From Nitrospira sp. (GTDB lineage Bacteria > Nitrospirota > Nitrospiria > Nitrospirales > Nitrospiraceae), in the NCBI GenBank assembly GCA_005116965.1, contig SWDG01000001.1:102705-166704 (forward strand): a stretch of 64,000 bases of DNA, in the 5' to 3' direction. The position numbers and the translations under genes are program-made. This document shows positions 1-8,179 of the stretch, one piece after another. The notes beneath the pieces were generated by a model. It was not told the origin of the DNA and did not search any database. It worked only from the letters and a program-made list of their open reading frames with translations. The number at the start of each line of letters is the position of its first letter. Positions within the stretch are counted from its first letter, which is position 1.

Positions 1-1
1 G

Positions 2-766
2 ACCATGGGGAGAGCGATGCGTTCTGATCTTCCTCAACGGATTGCCGTGTTGCTGCCTGACACGGCGGTCAGAACGACAGTTCTGCATCTTGAGCAGCTT
101 CCTGTCAGGCGGGAGGAACGCGAGGCGCTGATCCGCTGGCGGCTTGGTCAAGAACAACTGTTCCCGCTGAGCGGGGCGAAGGTATTGTCTCAAGTCTTTC
201 ATGATCGATCGCGGGGGAAAGGATTAGCCCATACTGTGCTGACGGTGGCGGTCCAGGAATCGGTGCTGAAGCAGTATGAGTCTCTGTGTGAATCTGTCGG
301 GTTGATTCCCCAAGAGGTGGGAATCACGAGCCTACGGATCTTTGATCTATGGAGAAGGGTATCGAGTGGCTCTCATTGGCGAAGCCGAAACTGTCTGTGG
401 GTCAACGTATCGGATCGAGCTCTGACGACCATGATTTATCAGCAAGGGCGATTGTTGTCGTACCGATGCAAGCTTCTGGGGGCCGAGGTGACTGAAGAGT
501 CGAGGAAGACAGACATGCTGAACAAGACGCTTGAGGAATGCTGCGTCTCGTTGGAGATCTGTCAACAACAACATCCTTCAGCGGTCGTTACGGAAGCCGT
601 GATTTGTGCGGATGGGGACATTGCGGCCTTTCAGAAATTGATTGAGACCGAGCTCCACCTGTCCGTTGAACAGCTAGGTTGGGAATCGGTCGAGGTTCTT
701 GGTCGAATGGCCATGGGGAGCGATCGAGGGATGACATCGTTGGCCGCAATGGCTGGGGTGCTCTAG
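2..766 (+). CDS. PilM-like pilus/secretion assembly protein, 5' end cut by window
   Basis: First gene of a pilus-type assembly operon. The visible 253 residues begin with a stretch resembling PilM/GspL-type actin-fold proteins (alternating strands, then an EALIRWRLGQ helix), and the following genes have PilN-, PilO- and PilP-like character. PilM family proteins are usually longer and begin with an earlier actin-like subdomain that is not seen here. The frame is open to the window edge, so the ATG at 5 is probably internal and the true start lies outside. The protein would sit on the cytoplasmic face and link the pilus or secretion ATPase to the inner-membrane PilN/PilO complex. One base separates its stop from the next start. 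Family assignment rests on context and fold-like pattern, not on a unique motif. Confidence 0.6.
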   Translation, partial: TMGRAMRSDLPQRIAVLLPDTAVRTTVLHLEQLPVRREEREALIRWRLGQEQLFPLSGAKVLSQVFHDRSRGKGLAHTVLTVAVQESVLKQYESLCESVGLIPQEVGITSLRIFDLWRRVSSGSHWRSRNCLWVNVSDRALTTMIYQQGRLLSYRCKLLGAEVTEESRKTDMLNKTLEECCVSLEICQQQHPSAVVTEAVICADGDIAAFQKLIETELHLSVEQLGWESVEVLGRMAMGSDRGMTSLAAMAGVL

Positions 767-767
767 C

Positions 768-1397
768 ATGGCGATCACGAGTTCCCTCGTCGAGAGGTTC
801 TTCGAACCACTCAAGTTAAGGCTCTTGCGCTGCGGCGCCGATGATCAGTTCCAGATAAACCTGAGCCGCCGTTATCGACCGGCGGTTGTTCCGCTTCGAT
901 GGCTCCTGATCTGCAGCTGCGTCCTATTTGTGTTCGGGATCTGTTGGAACCTCGGGCATGTGATCCTCACATATCAAGAATCGTTAACCATCCAGGCAGA
1001 ACTGGATCGAGTGCGGCAACAGGATCTCGACTTCATGGCAGAGGCCCGGCGTGAAGGGATTGATCTGTCTGCAGAAGCGTTAAAGAGACTGCCTTCTGAG
1101 GTCGAGTTGGCGAACCAGCTGCTTGAAAAAAGAACGTTTTCGTGGACCAAGTTTCTGACTGAATTGGAGCAAACGATCCCTCCACGCCTGGCGCTCAGTA
1201 GTGTTCGTCTTGATCAAGCCGGCACGACGGTTCGACTCACGGGAACTGCGACGGCCCTCGAGGATATCACTGCCTTTACCGTCGGGCTTCAAGATCACGC
1301 GACATTTAAAGACCCGATCTTGGCGCAGCATCGTGTCGGGCAGAACGGGTTGGTGGAGTTCGATGTCACGGTACAATACCAGCGCGAAGGAACTTGA
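768..1397 (+). CDS. PilN-like fimbrial assembly membrane protein
   Basis: A 209-aa bitopic protein: a short cytoplasmic N-terminus containing an INLSRRYRP segment (PilN family members carry an INLLP-like PilM-binding motif here), one transmembrane helix at about residues 43-65, a coiled coil at about 70-110, and a ferredoxin-like periplasmic C-terminal domain. This is the usual PilN plan and length. It lies 1 base after the PilM-like gene and abuts the PilO-like gene, so the three are probably translationally coupled and form an inner-membrane alignment subcomplex of a type IV pilus or type II secretion-like machine. Which of the two systems cannot be decided from this window. Confidence 0.7.
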   Translation: MAITSSLVERFFEPLKLRLLRCGADDQFQINLSRRYRPAVVPLRWLLICSCVLFVFGICWNLGHVILTYQESLTIQAELDRVRQQDLDFMAEARREGIDLSAEALKRLPSEVELANQLLEKRTFSWTKFLTELEQTIPPRLALSSVRLDQAGTTVRLTGTATALEDITAFTVGLQDHATFKDPILAQHRVGQNGLVEFDVTVQYQREGT

Positions 1398-1973
1398 GTG
1401 ATGAAAGATCGACTGCTCTTTCTCTGGCAGCATCCCTTTGCACCCTTGTTCCCATGGGTGGGAGTCGCGCTGGGTCTTTTGTTTATGCTGTTCCTGGTCC
1501 ATGACTTCGGTGTGGCAAGTGCTCAAGCGAGCCGAGAGCGCTTGGAGAAGGAATGGGCTGCGACCCGACAGGCATTGATGTATCACCGAGAAGCAAGAAA
1601 GGCGAAACAAGACTTGAGCCGAGTCTGGGCGGTACTTCCCACCGAACGCGACTTTACTCCGCTCGCGTTGGGGATTTCAGATGAAGCGAAGCGTGACCGA
1701 GTCACCTTGCCGGGATTGTCCTATAAGACGGAGCCCACTCTCATTGCGAATACGAGCAAGGGGCTGTTACAGGGGCCGATGATTGGGCGATACGAGGATC
1801 TTCGCCGATTCATTTACGGTCTCGAGACGGCGGAAGAGTTGGTCTTTATCGAGGATCTTGAGCTGGCTCGGTCGGGAGGCTTACAGGACGCGGCGTTGAC
1901 GTTCAATATTAAGATTGCGACGTACCTTCGCGGCGATGCCGGGGAGTCTAGTTCGACGGGACCAGCGCACTAA
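1398..1973 (+). CDS. PilO-like assembly membrane protein
   Basis: A 191-aa protein with one transmembrane helix at about residues 18-37, a coiled-coil stretch at about 42-75, and a C-terminal domain with the segment GPMIGRYEDLRRFIYGLE, typical of the PilO ferredoxin-like domain. In the family, PilO heterodimerises with PilN in the periplasm. A GTG at 1398 immediately after the previous stop and an ATG at 1401 are both possible starts; AAGGA lies 6 bases before the GTG. Two bases separate it from the next gene. The PilO assignment follows from domain order and operon position. Confidence 0.65.
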   Translation: MMKDRLLFLWQHPFAPLFPWVGVALGLLFMLFLVHDFGVASAQASRERLEKEWAATRQALMYHREARKAKQDLSRVWAVLPTERDFTPLALGISDEAKRDRVTLPGLSYKTEPTLIANTSKGLLQGPMIGRYEDLRRFIYGLETAEELVFIEDLELARSGGLQDAALTFNIKIATYLRGDAGESSSTGPAH

Positions 1974-1975
1974 CC

Positions 1976-2575
1976 ATGGATGCGAAAAAGAAGACGATTC
2001 TTGCCGTTTCGCTTCTCCTTCTGTGGGCAGGACTGGCGGTATGGCAATGGCGGCTACTGCAGGAGCCAGTTCGCGTTCCGCTCACGAATATCGCGGGTCA
2101 CCCCTCCGTAGGGCAACGTGCGGCAACAGGGGGAACAGGCTTGCATGTAAACCTCCATCTGTTTACGTCAACGAGTCTTCAACGTCAGGCGACTTTCACA
2201 GCGCCTCGCAACATTTTCTCCATACCCCGTCCCGATGGCACGTTTGCCACCGGGAATGACCCAGTTTCCGTAAATCAGCCTGGTTCGTCTTTAGCTGAGA
2301 CCTCGACAGAGCAAGAAGAAAAGTCGGAATTAGAGCAGTATCGATATCTGGGCTTTCTACGTGTGGGTGAGGTGCGCCGTGAAAATAAGAATATTGCCGT
2401 ACTCAAGAAAGACGATGAGGTGCTGATGCTGAAGGTCGGTGATCGTGTCGACGACCACCTGATCCTTAAGGCGATCAACTCTGAAAGCGTGACGATCCGA
2501 GATACCGGTACCCATGTGGATCAAACAGTGTCGCTGTCGGAAAAATCGTCGGACCAATCAACAGACCAGGAGTGA
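1976..2575 (+). CDS. PilP/GspC-like bitopic protein
   Basis: A 199-aa protein with an N-terminal transmembrane helix (about residues 8-25), a Ser/Thr-rich linker to about 115, and a small beta-rich C-terminal domain (about 120-185; YLGFLRVGEV, then VLKVGDRVDDHLILKAI) resembling the HR domain of PilP and GspC. Those proteins connect the inner-membrane platform to the outer-membrane secretin. Position directly after the PilO-like gene supports this role. Unlike typical PilP, no lipobox is visible, so the protein is probably anchored by its N-terminal helix, as in GspC. Function is inferred from architecture and context. Confidence 0.5.
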   Translation: MDAKKKTILAVSLLLLWAGLAVWQWRLLQEPVRVPLTNIAGHPSVGQRAATGGTGLHVNLHLFTSTSLQRQATFTAPRNIFSIPRPDGTFATGNDPVSVNQPGSSLAETSTEQEEKSELEQYRYLGFLRVGEVRRENKNIAVLKKDDEVLMLKVGDRVDDHLILKAINSESVTIRDTGTHVDQTVSLSEKSSDQSTDQE

Positions 2576-2581
2576 TGGTGA

Positions 2582-3202
2582 ATGAAGAGGCTCTTGGCAT
2601 CGTTGAGGCGGCAAGAAACAGGGTTCTCGTACCTCATGGTAATGATTGCAATTACTCTTATGGGACTTGCCATGACGGTGGCCGCTCGGCAGTGGAAGAC
2701 GATGGTGCAACGAGAGCTCGAGACGGATTTGCTGGCCAAGGGAATAGAAATTCAAACGGCTCTCGCACTGTATTCGGCCAGTACAAAGGCGGGAAGAGTC
2801 TTACCTGGTGAAGTGTATCCGCAAACGCTCGCCGAACTCACGAGGCCGCCCAAACCATTTCTCAGGAAGGTTTACCTTGATCCGGTGGGACGCGGTGAGT
2901 GGGAATTACTAAGGGCCCCCGCGGGAGGCATCATGGGAGTCCGAAGCAAGAGCCGACAGAAGCCGATCAAACAGGGGAATTTCCCACTCGCAGTGCGCCA
3001 TTTTGAGGGAAAGCAGACCCACTACGATTGGGTATTTCAATATCCGAATCCGTCTATGGTGGCGGTGGCTGGGCCTGTTGCTAGGCCGTCTACGGCTCCG
3101 GCACAGCCAGCCATCCGTGAACAGCCGATCGTTCCAGAGGAACCGAGTTCACCAGATGAATCGAGGATCCAGGAAGAGGTGGATGTTCAGGCAACGCAAT
3201 GA
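2582..3202 (+). CDS. Prepilin-like (minor pseudopilin) protein
   Basis: A 206-aa protein with a class III signal: basic leader, then ETG/FSYLMVMIAITLMGLAMTVAAR. The Gly-Phe prepilin peptidase site is followed by a hydrophobic helix. The usual Glu at +5 of the mature protein is replaced by Met, a feature also known in some minor pseudopilins (GspK type). The globular part contains a GEYP-like segment (LPGEVYPQTLAELTRPP) and RKVYLDPVGRGEWELL, as in GspG/pseudopilin proteins, and ends in a Pro/Glu-rich tail (about 160-206). It is the last gene of the pilus/secretion operon, 6 bases after the PilP-like gene. Probably part of a pseudopilus; substrate unknown. Confidence 0.65.
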   Translation: MKRLLASLRRQETGFSYLMVMIAITLMGLAMTVAARQWKTMVQRELETDLLAKGIEIQTALALYSASTKAGRVLPGEVYPQTLAELTRPPKPFLRKVYLDPVGRGEWELLRAPAGGIMGVRSKSRQKPIKQGNFPLAVRHFEGKQTHYDWVFQYPNPSMVAVAGPVARPSTAPAQPAIREQPIVPEEPSSPDESRIQEEVDVQATQ

Positions 3203-3281
3203 GCATGATTGGCTTCCCTCTCTCGGTTCTTCAGACCTTGCCACTGATAAGGATCCCACTCACCACGTATGATGGAGACTC

Positions 3282-4661
3282 TTGACCCGTCTCTTACTCA
3301 CACGGTATTGTCAGCAGTCACTCCGAGTGGTTGGATCATTGGTGGGAAGCGTGGAAGCTGTCGACAAAAGCGCCTTAGATCAGAACATCGACGAGTCTAA
3401 GCCATTGCCTGTTTTGGAGTATGTCTTGGAGCTGGTCTCCAAAGCCAAACAGGCGGCGAGGAGATTAGCGTCTCTACCGACTGCCACCAAAGATCAAGCA
3501 CTCTTCGCCATGGCGGATGCACTTGAGGCAAAGTCGGACGAACTTCTTATCGCGAATGAACAAGATTTGAAGGCGTTTGGAATGACGCCCGTAAAGAAGG
3601 CGATGGCAGATCGCTTGAGATTGACCGAGAAGCGGATCGGGGAGATGGCTGCCGGTATTCGTGAAGTGGCGAAGTTGCCCGATCCTGTAGGAATGATGTC
3701 CGGTATGTGGACGAGGCCCAACGGGATGCAGGTCGGGCGGGTACGTGTGCCCCTTGGAGTGATCGGGATCATTTATGAGTCGCGTCCCAATGTGACGGCG
3801 GATTCGGCCGCCCTTTGCCTTAAATCAGGCAACGTCTGTGTATTGCGAGGCGGCAGTGAGGCCATTCGGTCCAATACGGCGATTGCCGCTATTCTGTCTG
3901 AGGCATCGGAAAGGGCAGGTGTTCCAGCCGGCGCGATCACATTCGTCGATCGTGCAGATCGTGAGGTGGTGCCGGTGTTGCTCAAGCAAGATCGGTTCAT
4001 TGACTTGATCATTCCGCGTGGCGGGGAATCGTTGATGAAACTCATCGCGGAACATTCGACGATTCCGGTCGTGAAGCATGATGCAGGTGTGTGCCATATC
4101 TATGTCGATGCCGACGCGGATTCGGTGATGGCGGAGGCCATTTGCGTCAACGCCAAAGCGCAGCGGCCGTCCACATGCAACGCTATGGAAACCCTGCTGG
4201 TCCACCAGTCGTCCGCGCGGACTCTGTTGCCCAAGCTTGCCCGAAGTCTCGGCGCGGCGAATGTCGAGATTCGCGGTTGTCCGAAGACCTGCGAGTTGAT
4301 TCCCGAGGCCAAGCCCGCCAGCAAGCAGGATTACGGCAAAGAGTTTCTTGACCTGATTCTTGCCGTGAAAATCGTGAAGAACATGGATGATGCGATGGCA
4401 CACATCGCAGAGTATGGATCGCAGCACACGGAAGCGATTGTGACCTCGGATTACGGACACGCGATGCGCTTTCTTAAAGAAGTCGATGCCAGTGCTGTCC
4501 TGGTGAATGCCTCCACCAGGCTCAATGACGGGTATCAGTTCGGCTTAGGCGCTGAAATCGGAATTAGTACCTCGCGCATTCATGCGCGGGGTCCTATGGG
4601 GCTGGAAGAGTTAACCTGCTCGAAATTCATTGTCTTGGGGAGCGGCCAACTCCGCGAGTGA
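3282..4661 (+). CDS. proA: Gamma-glutamyl phosphate reductase
   Basis: NADPH-dependent reduction of gamma-glutamyl phosphate to glutamate-5-semialdehyde, second step of proline synthesis in the cytoplasm. Family segments are clear: GVIGIIYESRPNVTADSAALCLKSGN, DLIIPRGGESLM, the catalytic-Cys region AKAQRPSTCNAMET and LGAEIGISTSRIHARGPMGLEELT near the end. The longest frame starts at a TTG with GGAG 5 bases upstream and gives 459 aa; ProA is usually near 420, so the first 40 or so residues may not be translated, and a downstream GTG or TTG in the VGSVEAVDKS to VLEYVLEL region may be the real start. Its partner proB is far away in the obgE operon. The next gene starts immediately after its stop. 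Confidence 0.95.
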   Translation: MTRLLLTRYCQQSLRVVGSLVGSVEAVDKSALDQNIDESKPLPVLEYVLELVSKAKQAARRLASLPTATKDQALFAMADALEAKSDELLIANEQDLKAFGMTPVKKAMADRLRLTEKRIGEMAAGIREVAKLPDPVGMMSGMWTRPNGMQVGRVRVPLGVIGIIYESRPNVTADSAALCLKSGNVCVLRGGSEAIRSNTAIAAILSEASERAGVPAGAITFVDRADREVVPVLLKQDRFIDLIIPRGGESLMKLIAEHSTIPVVKHDAGVCHIYVDADADSVMAEAICVNAKAQRPSTCNAMETLLVHQSSARTLLPKLARSLGAANVEIRGCPKTCELIPEAKPASKQDYGKEFLDLILAVKIVKNMDDAMAHIAEYGSQHTEAIVTSDYGHAMRFLKEVDASAVLVNASTRLNDGYQFGLGAEIGISTSRIHARGPMGLEELTCSKFIVLGSGQLRE

Positions 4662-6452
4662 ATGCCCTCGGACGCCATTGCATTTGCCCTGAACACGCCC
4701 GGCCATCTCCGGTTTCCTTCCACACGTACACTCGCTGAGTCCTTTGAAAAGATCGACGGACACGTTCAAACTCTTCCGAATGGGCACCTCGTTTTTTATC
4801 AGCCTGATGGACGACGCTTCCTCGAAACAGATCCGGTAGGCCATCCCTTGCATGAGTGCGAATGGGAGTCAACCGGTACCGGGACCGTCTTGCTGCGGCG
4901 GGCGCGAGTTCGACTGGATTGGGGACGATGGGTTGGGATTAAGCCTGGTGGGCTGGTGAATGAAACCAGGCTGAATCTTGCCTCGAGGCCCAATTGGCAG
5001 CGGATCACACCGGATGATCTTCGTGCCCTGGCTGCAGCGGCGTTACGAGTCCCAACCGAGGAAGTACGATGGTTTTATCGCGATGAGGATCTTGCGATTG
5101 ATTCCACAGGCATGGCGACGATTCGCCAGCGAAAAGATGCTCTGTATATTTTAGATGGTGGAGGATTTGAAACGGTGCGCTTCATGGCCTGCATGGGGGC
5201 CATGCATTGGGAGCAGATTGACTTTCTCCCGGTGGTTGAACTGTTCAAATCGTTGTTGCCTGGGACGGGCTCTGCCGTGTTCGAGCTGATTCGTGGGCTC
5301 TACGACGATCAGAATGAGGGACGCTCTGCTCCAACGGTCTTACGGTATCGCGGGATTCCGACTTATCCATCCGAGGCAGCCTTTCGCTTGTTCAGCGGAT
5401 GTTTTACACCTCAGCCTGTAGGTGCTGTGGATCCGTTTCCAGCGTTCATGAATCCTGAAAAATCTCATCGTGTTGAATGGCTGCCGGCCCAGCATCCTCC
5501 CGTTCGGTATCTTGAGGGAAACCGGGGGCTGTGTGTAACCGTGAAAAACTGGATTATTCAAAAGGCCACCCTTGCTGAAGATCCGGTGGGTCTTCCCTAC
5601 GTCAGTTCGATCGGGCGCCGTGTGCTTCCGCTGGATCGCAGCCTCCGTGTCGAAGGGCGTTCGTTGATTCTAAAAGATCGTGAAATGGAATTAACCTTGC
5701 CATTGGATCCTGATCTCCCAGTCAAGACATCGCCGCCCAATGAATGTCCGGTCAGTCCGGTCGATTGGCGAACGGTATTCGCGCAAGGAGTTCTGAAGAT
5801 TTCCCCTGCCGAAGCTTTTGAGGCGGTGCCCCTATTTCCAGAAGACGACCAGGAGATCGGCGAACTCGCTGCCCAGTCTTTCGTGGCGGACTATCTCGAC
5901 GATCTTGGCGAGCAGGATCGCGAGATTGGAAGGTTGCGATCGCAAGCAGAGCGTGTGCTCATTGCCAACGGGGATGCGGTCATTGCCACGTGCGTCCTCT
6001 TTGACCGGCCACGTGACTATACCGTGCATGTTCGCTACGTTGCCTATGCGCAGCGTCAGGCCCAGCAGCTCTGGACCCAGTGCGCCGAAGTGCACCGATG
6101 GGATTGGCTACAACGAATTCGAATGGAAGCCGCTGATACGTGTGAAGCGACTCTGGAAAGCCACAAACTGTATGACCTGATTTATCAGTGGTTACCCTAT
6201 GACTCGTTTGATTCGTTAATAACCATGAGGACGGCTGTGACGAGACTGAGTCACATGTTACGGCGGGGTGGTGGGGCTTTTGTCGTCGGCCCGGTTCACC
6301 TAGGGGAGCTGCTGACGCACGAACCATCGCGGTTGCTGGTACATTGGGAAGCATCAGTTGCATCACTCCCAACGTTCCTCATGCATAAAACGATTCTGCC
6401 CAAGGCCAGAGTGCAAATAGGACTTACGTTGTTCCATGTCAGGCGGCTCTAG
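4662..6452 (+). CDS. Uncharacterised 596-aa protein downstream of proA
   Basis: Not recognised. The ATG follows the proA stop with no gap, so the pair is probably cotranscribed. The protein has no signal peptide or membrane helix. It seems to have two parts: residues 1-370, rich in aromatic residues with many short strands, and a C-terminal part (about 470-596) whose segment DLIYQWLPYDSFDSL ... MLRRGGGAFVVGPVHLGELL recalls the late motifs of class I SAM-dependent methyltransferases. A glycine-rich motif I is not evident, so this similarity is weak. It could be a remnant or diverged methyltransferase fused to an unknown domain. Confidence 0.75.
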   Translation: MPSDAIAFALNTPGHLRFPSTRTLAESFEKIDGHVQTLPNGHLVFYQPDGRRFLETDPVGHPLHECEWESTGTGTVLLRRARVRLDWGRWVGIKPGGLVNETRLNLASRPNWQRITPDDLRALAAAALRVPTEEVRWFYRDEDLAIDSTGMATIRQRKDALYILDGGGFETVRFMACMGAMHWEQIDFLPVVELFKSLLPGTGSAVFELIRGLYDDQNEGRSAPTVLRYRGIPTYPSEAAFRLFSGCFTPQPVGAVDPFPAFMNPEKSHRVEWLPAQHPPVRYLEGNRGLCVTVKNWIIQKATLAEDPVGLPYVSSIGRRVLPLDRSLRVEGRSLILKDREMELTLPLDPDLPVKTSPPNECPVSPVDWRTVFAQGVLKISPAEAFEAVPLFPEDDQEIGELAAQSFVADYLDDLGEQDREIGRLRSQAERVLIANGDAVIATCVLFDRPRDYTVHVRYVAYAQRQAQQLWTQCAEVHRWDWLQRIRMEAADTCEATLESHKLYDLIYQWLPYDSFDSLITMRTAVTRLSHMLRRGGGAFVVGPVHLGELLTHEPSRLLVHWEASVASLPTFLMHKTILPKARVQIGLTLFHVRRL

Positions 6453-6500
6453 CCTTGCCTGGAGAGGGAGTCTTTTATTGAGCTGGTGCTCCACAGTGTA

Positions 6501-6527
6501 AGAACTGGCTTGTCTCCGACAAGTTCT
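6501..6527. repeat. Interrupted inverted repeat upstream of a small gene
   Basis: CTTGTC (6509-6514) and GACAAG (6518-6523) form a perfect 6-bp stem with a 3-base loop, with AGAA/TTCT extending it outside a short bulge. It lies in the 168-bp space between the 596-aa gene and the 58-aa gene. A TAGAAT (6529-6534), -10-like, follows directly, so the hairpin may overlap a promoter or end the upstream transcript. No T-run follows, so it is not a clear terminator. Confidence 0.35.
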
Positions 6528-6620
6528 GTAGAATTTGCGATCTGATGTCTGTGCGTCACATCGCTCATGTCGATGTTCTGGTCGGAGTGAATCCGAGGAA
6601 ATTAATCGGGGAGGAATATT

Positions 6621-6797
6621 ATGCCAAGCGTGTTGGATCGAGTCATCGAGAAAGAATTGAGAAGAGAATTGAAAGATGCGTTAATCAGGTTTGAAAAACA
6701 ATTGCGACAAGGCGGTGTCACAGAGGAAAACGTCAAGAATAGAATGCGTGGGGCAAAGCAGTTTGTCGCCTTCCTGTATGGTCGATATCTCGGATAG
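6621..6797 (+). CDS. Small basic protein, 58 aa, unknown
   Basis: Start ATG at 6621 preceded by a strong Shine-Dalgarno GGGGAGGAA (8 bases or fewer from the start), stop TAG at 6795-6797. The product begins MPSVLDRVIEKELRRELKDA and is charged, helical and lacks cysteines or a membrane segment; the middle and C-terminal part (GGVTEENVKNRMRGAKQFVAFLYGR) looks like an ordinary folded helical protein rather than chance translation. Too short for automatic calling at usual cut-offs, but the ribosome binding site and amino-acid composition support it. No family recognised. Confidence 0.6.
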   Translation: MPSVLDRVIEKELRRELKDALIRFEKQLRQGGVTEENVKNRMRGAKQFVAFLYGRYLG

Positions 6798-6946
6798 CAG
6801 CTGTATTCGCCTGTCGAACTGGTAGGTGTGTGGAAAATGGGTGAAGATAGGCTGGGCGGAATTCCCTTCTTAATGAGCATGCAGCCAGCCCATCATTCTG
6901 AACGGCACATTTGTGCCATCGCTTGCCAACTTCTCCATGGGGCTGA

Positions 6947-7513
6947 TCAATCTCTCGATGCGTGCTTCACGGTCCGTTGAGCTGCCCGCACATATCGTAG
7001 CCCGCGAACGATCAAGAACCCCGCAGTGGTTGGGAGCCAGATCCATTCCACCTCGCTGGCAAGCACGTGAAAAGCATGCTCGCTAAAAAATGTGCTGATG
7101 CCGATCGGAGACACGGCAACCGGTCGAAAGGTGAAAAAGTATCGGCTTGTATCGAATGGGGAGAAGAACGCCACCCCGAGTCCACCGTCGGTCAGTGCAT
7201 CGAGCAGACCATGTGATGCGGTGCAGAGGAAAAGATAGAAAAACAGGCGCACCTGTGCTGCTGTCGATTTCTGTTGGTGCCAGATACTCGTGAGAAGGGC
7301 ACTTAGGAGGCTGGCGAAGAAGAGTGAATGGGTCATGCCTCGATGACCCCACAGATCACCGTATTGAATCCCGAAGGAAAAGCCGATGACGTCAAGATCC
7401 GGGACAATCGAACAGGCCATGCCGAGGAACAAGACCGGCCAGGTGAAGACGGGATGTCGGGGGGCCTTACCGAGTGCGAGAGCGACGAATGCGTGAGAGA
7501 ATGCCGAGGCCAT
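6947..7513 (-). CDS. YdjM/DUF457-type membrane-bound metal-dependent hydrolase
   Basis: A 188-aa inner-membrane protein with the family pattern: N-terminal SHAFVALALG, the SIVPDLDVIGF segment, WGHRGMTHSLFFA with a conserved His pair, and SHGLLDALTDGGLGVAFFSPF followed by RYFF. Four to five hydrophobic helices. The conserved His and Asp residues are thought to bind metal; the substrate of the family is not settled. It lies 29 bases downstream of trmL on the same strand and probably shares its transcript. Confidence 0.8.
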   Translation of the reverse strand: MASAFSHAFVALALGKAPRHPVFTWPVLFLGMACSIVPDLDVIGFSFGIQYGDLWGHRGMTHSLFFASLLSALLTSIWHQQKSTAAQVRLFFYLFLCTASHGLLDALTDGGLGVAFFSPFDTSRYFFTFRPVAVSPIGISTFFSEHAFHVLASEVEWIWLPTTAGFLIVRGLRYVRAAQRTVKHASRD

Positions 7514-7542
7514 GCAGCTGCCTTTTTCGAAACGAACGAACG

Positions 7543-8007
7543 TCAGAGCCCGTACTCAAAACCAATCTGCCGCCAGGCTTCGTACACCACGACCGCAACG
7601 GCGTTTGAGAGATTGAGGCTGCGGCTCTCTGGGCGCATCGGCACACGGATGCGTCGTTCCTCTGAAAACGATTCAAGGAGTGTGGAGGGGAGCCCGCGTG
7701 TCTCCGGGCCGAACAGAAACACGTTGTCTTTGGTGTACTCGATCTGGTCATAGCGCCTGGTTCCCCTTGTGGAGACAGCGAATAGGCGGTGATCTTTGAA
7801 GTACTCCGCACAATCGGCCCAGTCGTCGTAGGTGGTGATCATGGCGAACTCATGATAGTCCAAACCAGCCCGCACGAGTTGTTTATCATCCATGGAAAAG
7901 CCAAGCGGTTTCACCAGGTGAAGCCGGACGCCGGTATTGGCGCAGAGGCGGATAATATTGCCGGTATTCGGGGGGATTTCCGGTTGGTAGAGGATGACGT
8001 CGAACAT
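7543..8007 (-). CDS. trmL: tRNA (cytidine/uridine-34-2'-O)-methyltransferase, TrmL
   Basis: SPOUT-class SAM-dependent methyltransferase that modifies the ribose of wobble position 34 in tRNA-Leu isoacceptors. At 154 aa it has the normal length. Motifs visible: N-terminal LYQPEIPPNTGNIIRLCANT, LVKPLGF, the knot region LFGPETRGLP, and the C-terminal RIRVPMRPESRSLNLSNAVAVVVYEAWRQ, all typical of TrmL. It acts in the cytoplasm as a homodimer. The minus-strand order galE, trmL, hydrolase suggests a loose cluster, with 172 bases separating it from galE. Confidence 0.93.
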   Translation of the reverse strand: MFDVILYQPEIPPNTGNIIRLCANTGVRLHLVKPLGFSMDDKQLVRAGLDYHEFAMITTYDDWADCAEYFKDHRLFAVSTRGTRRYDQIEYTKDNVFLFGPETRGLPSTLLESFSEERRIRVPMRPESRSLNLSNAVAVVVYEAWRQIGFEYGL

Positions 8008-8179
8008 CTGAAGGGCAGTGTATCATGACAGCCGCGCGTGGCACGATGACCGTGTGGTGCGGCTGAGCACCATAGGTATGCCTTAATTGCAGATTGCCGA
8101 AAAACTCATTGTGACGTCTGTAGTCGTTGCAGACATCGAGGTTTCAGACAACGCCGAACAGCCCTTTGTGCGCATCCTC

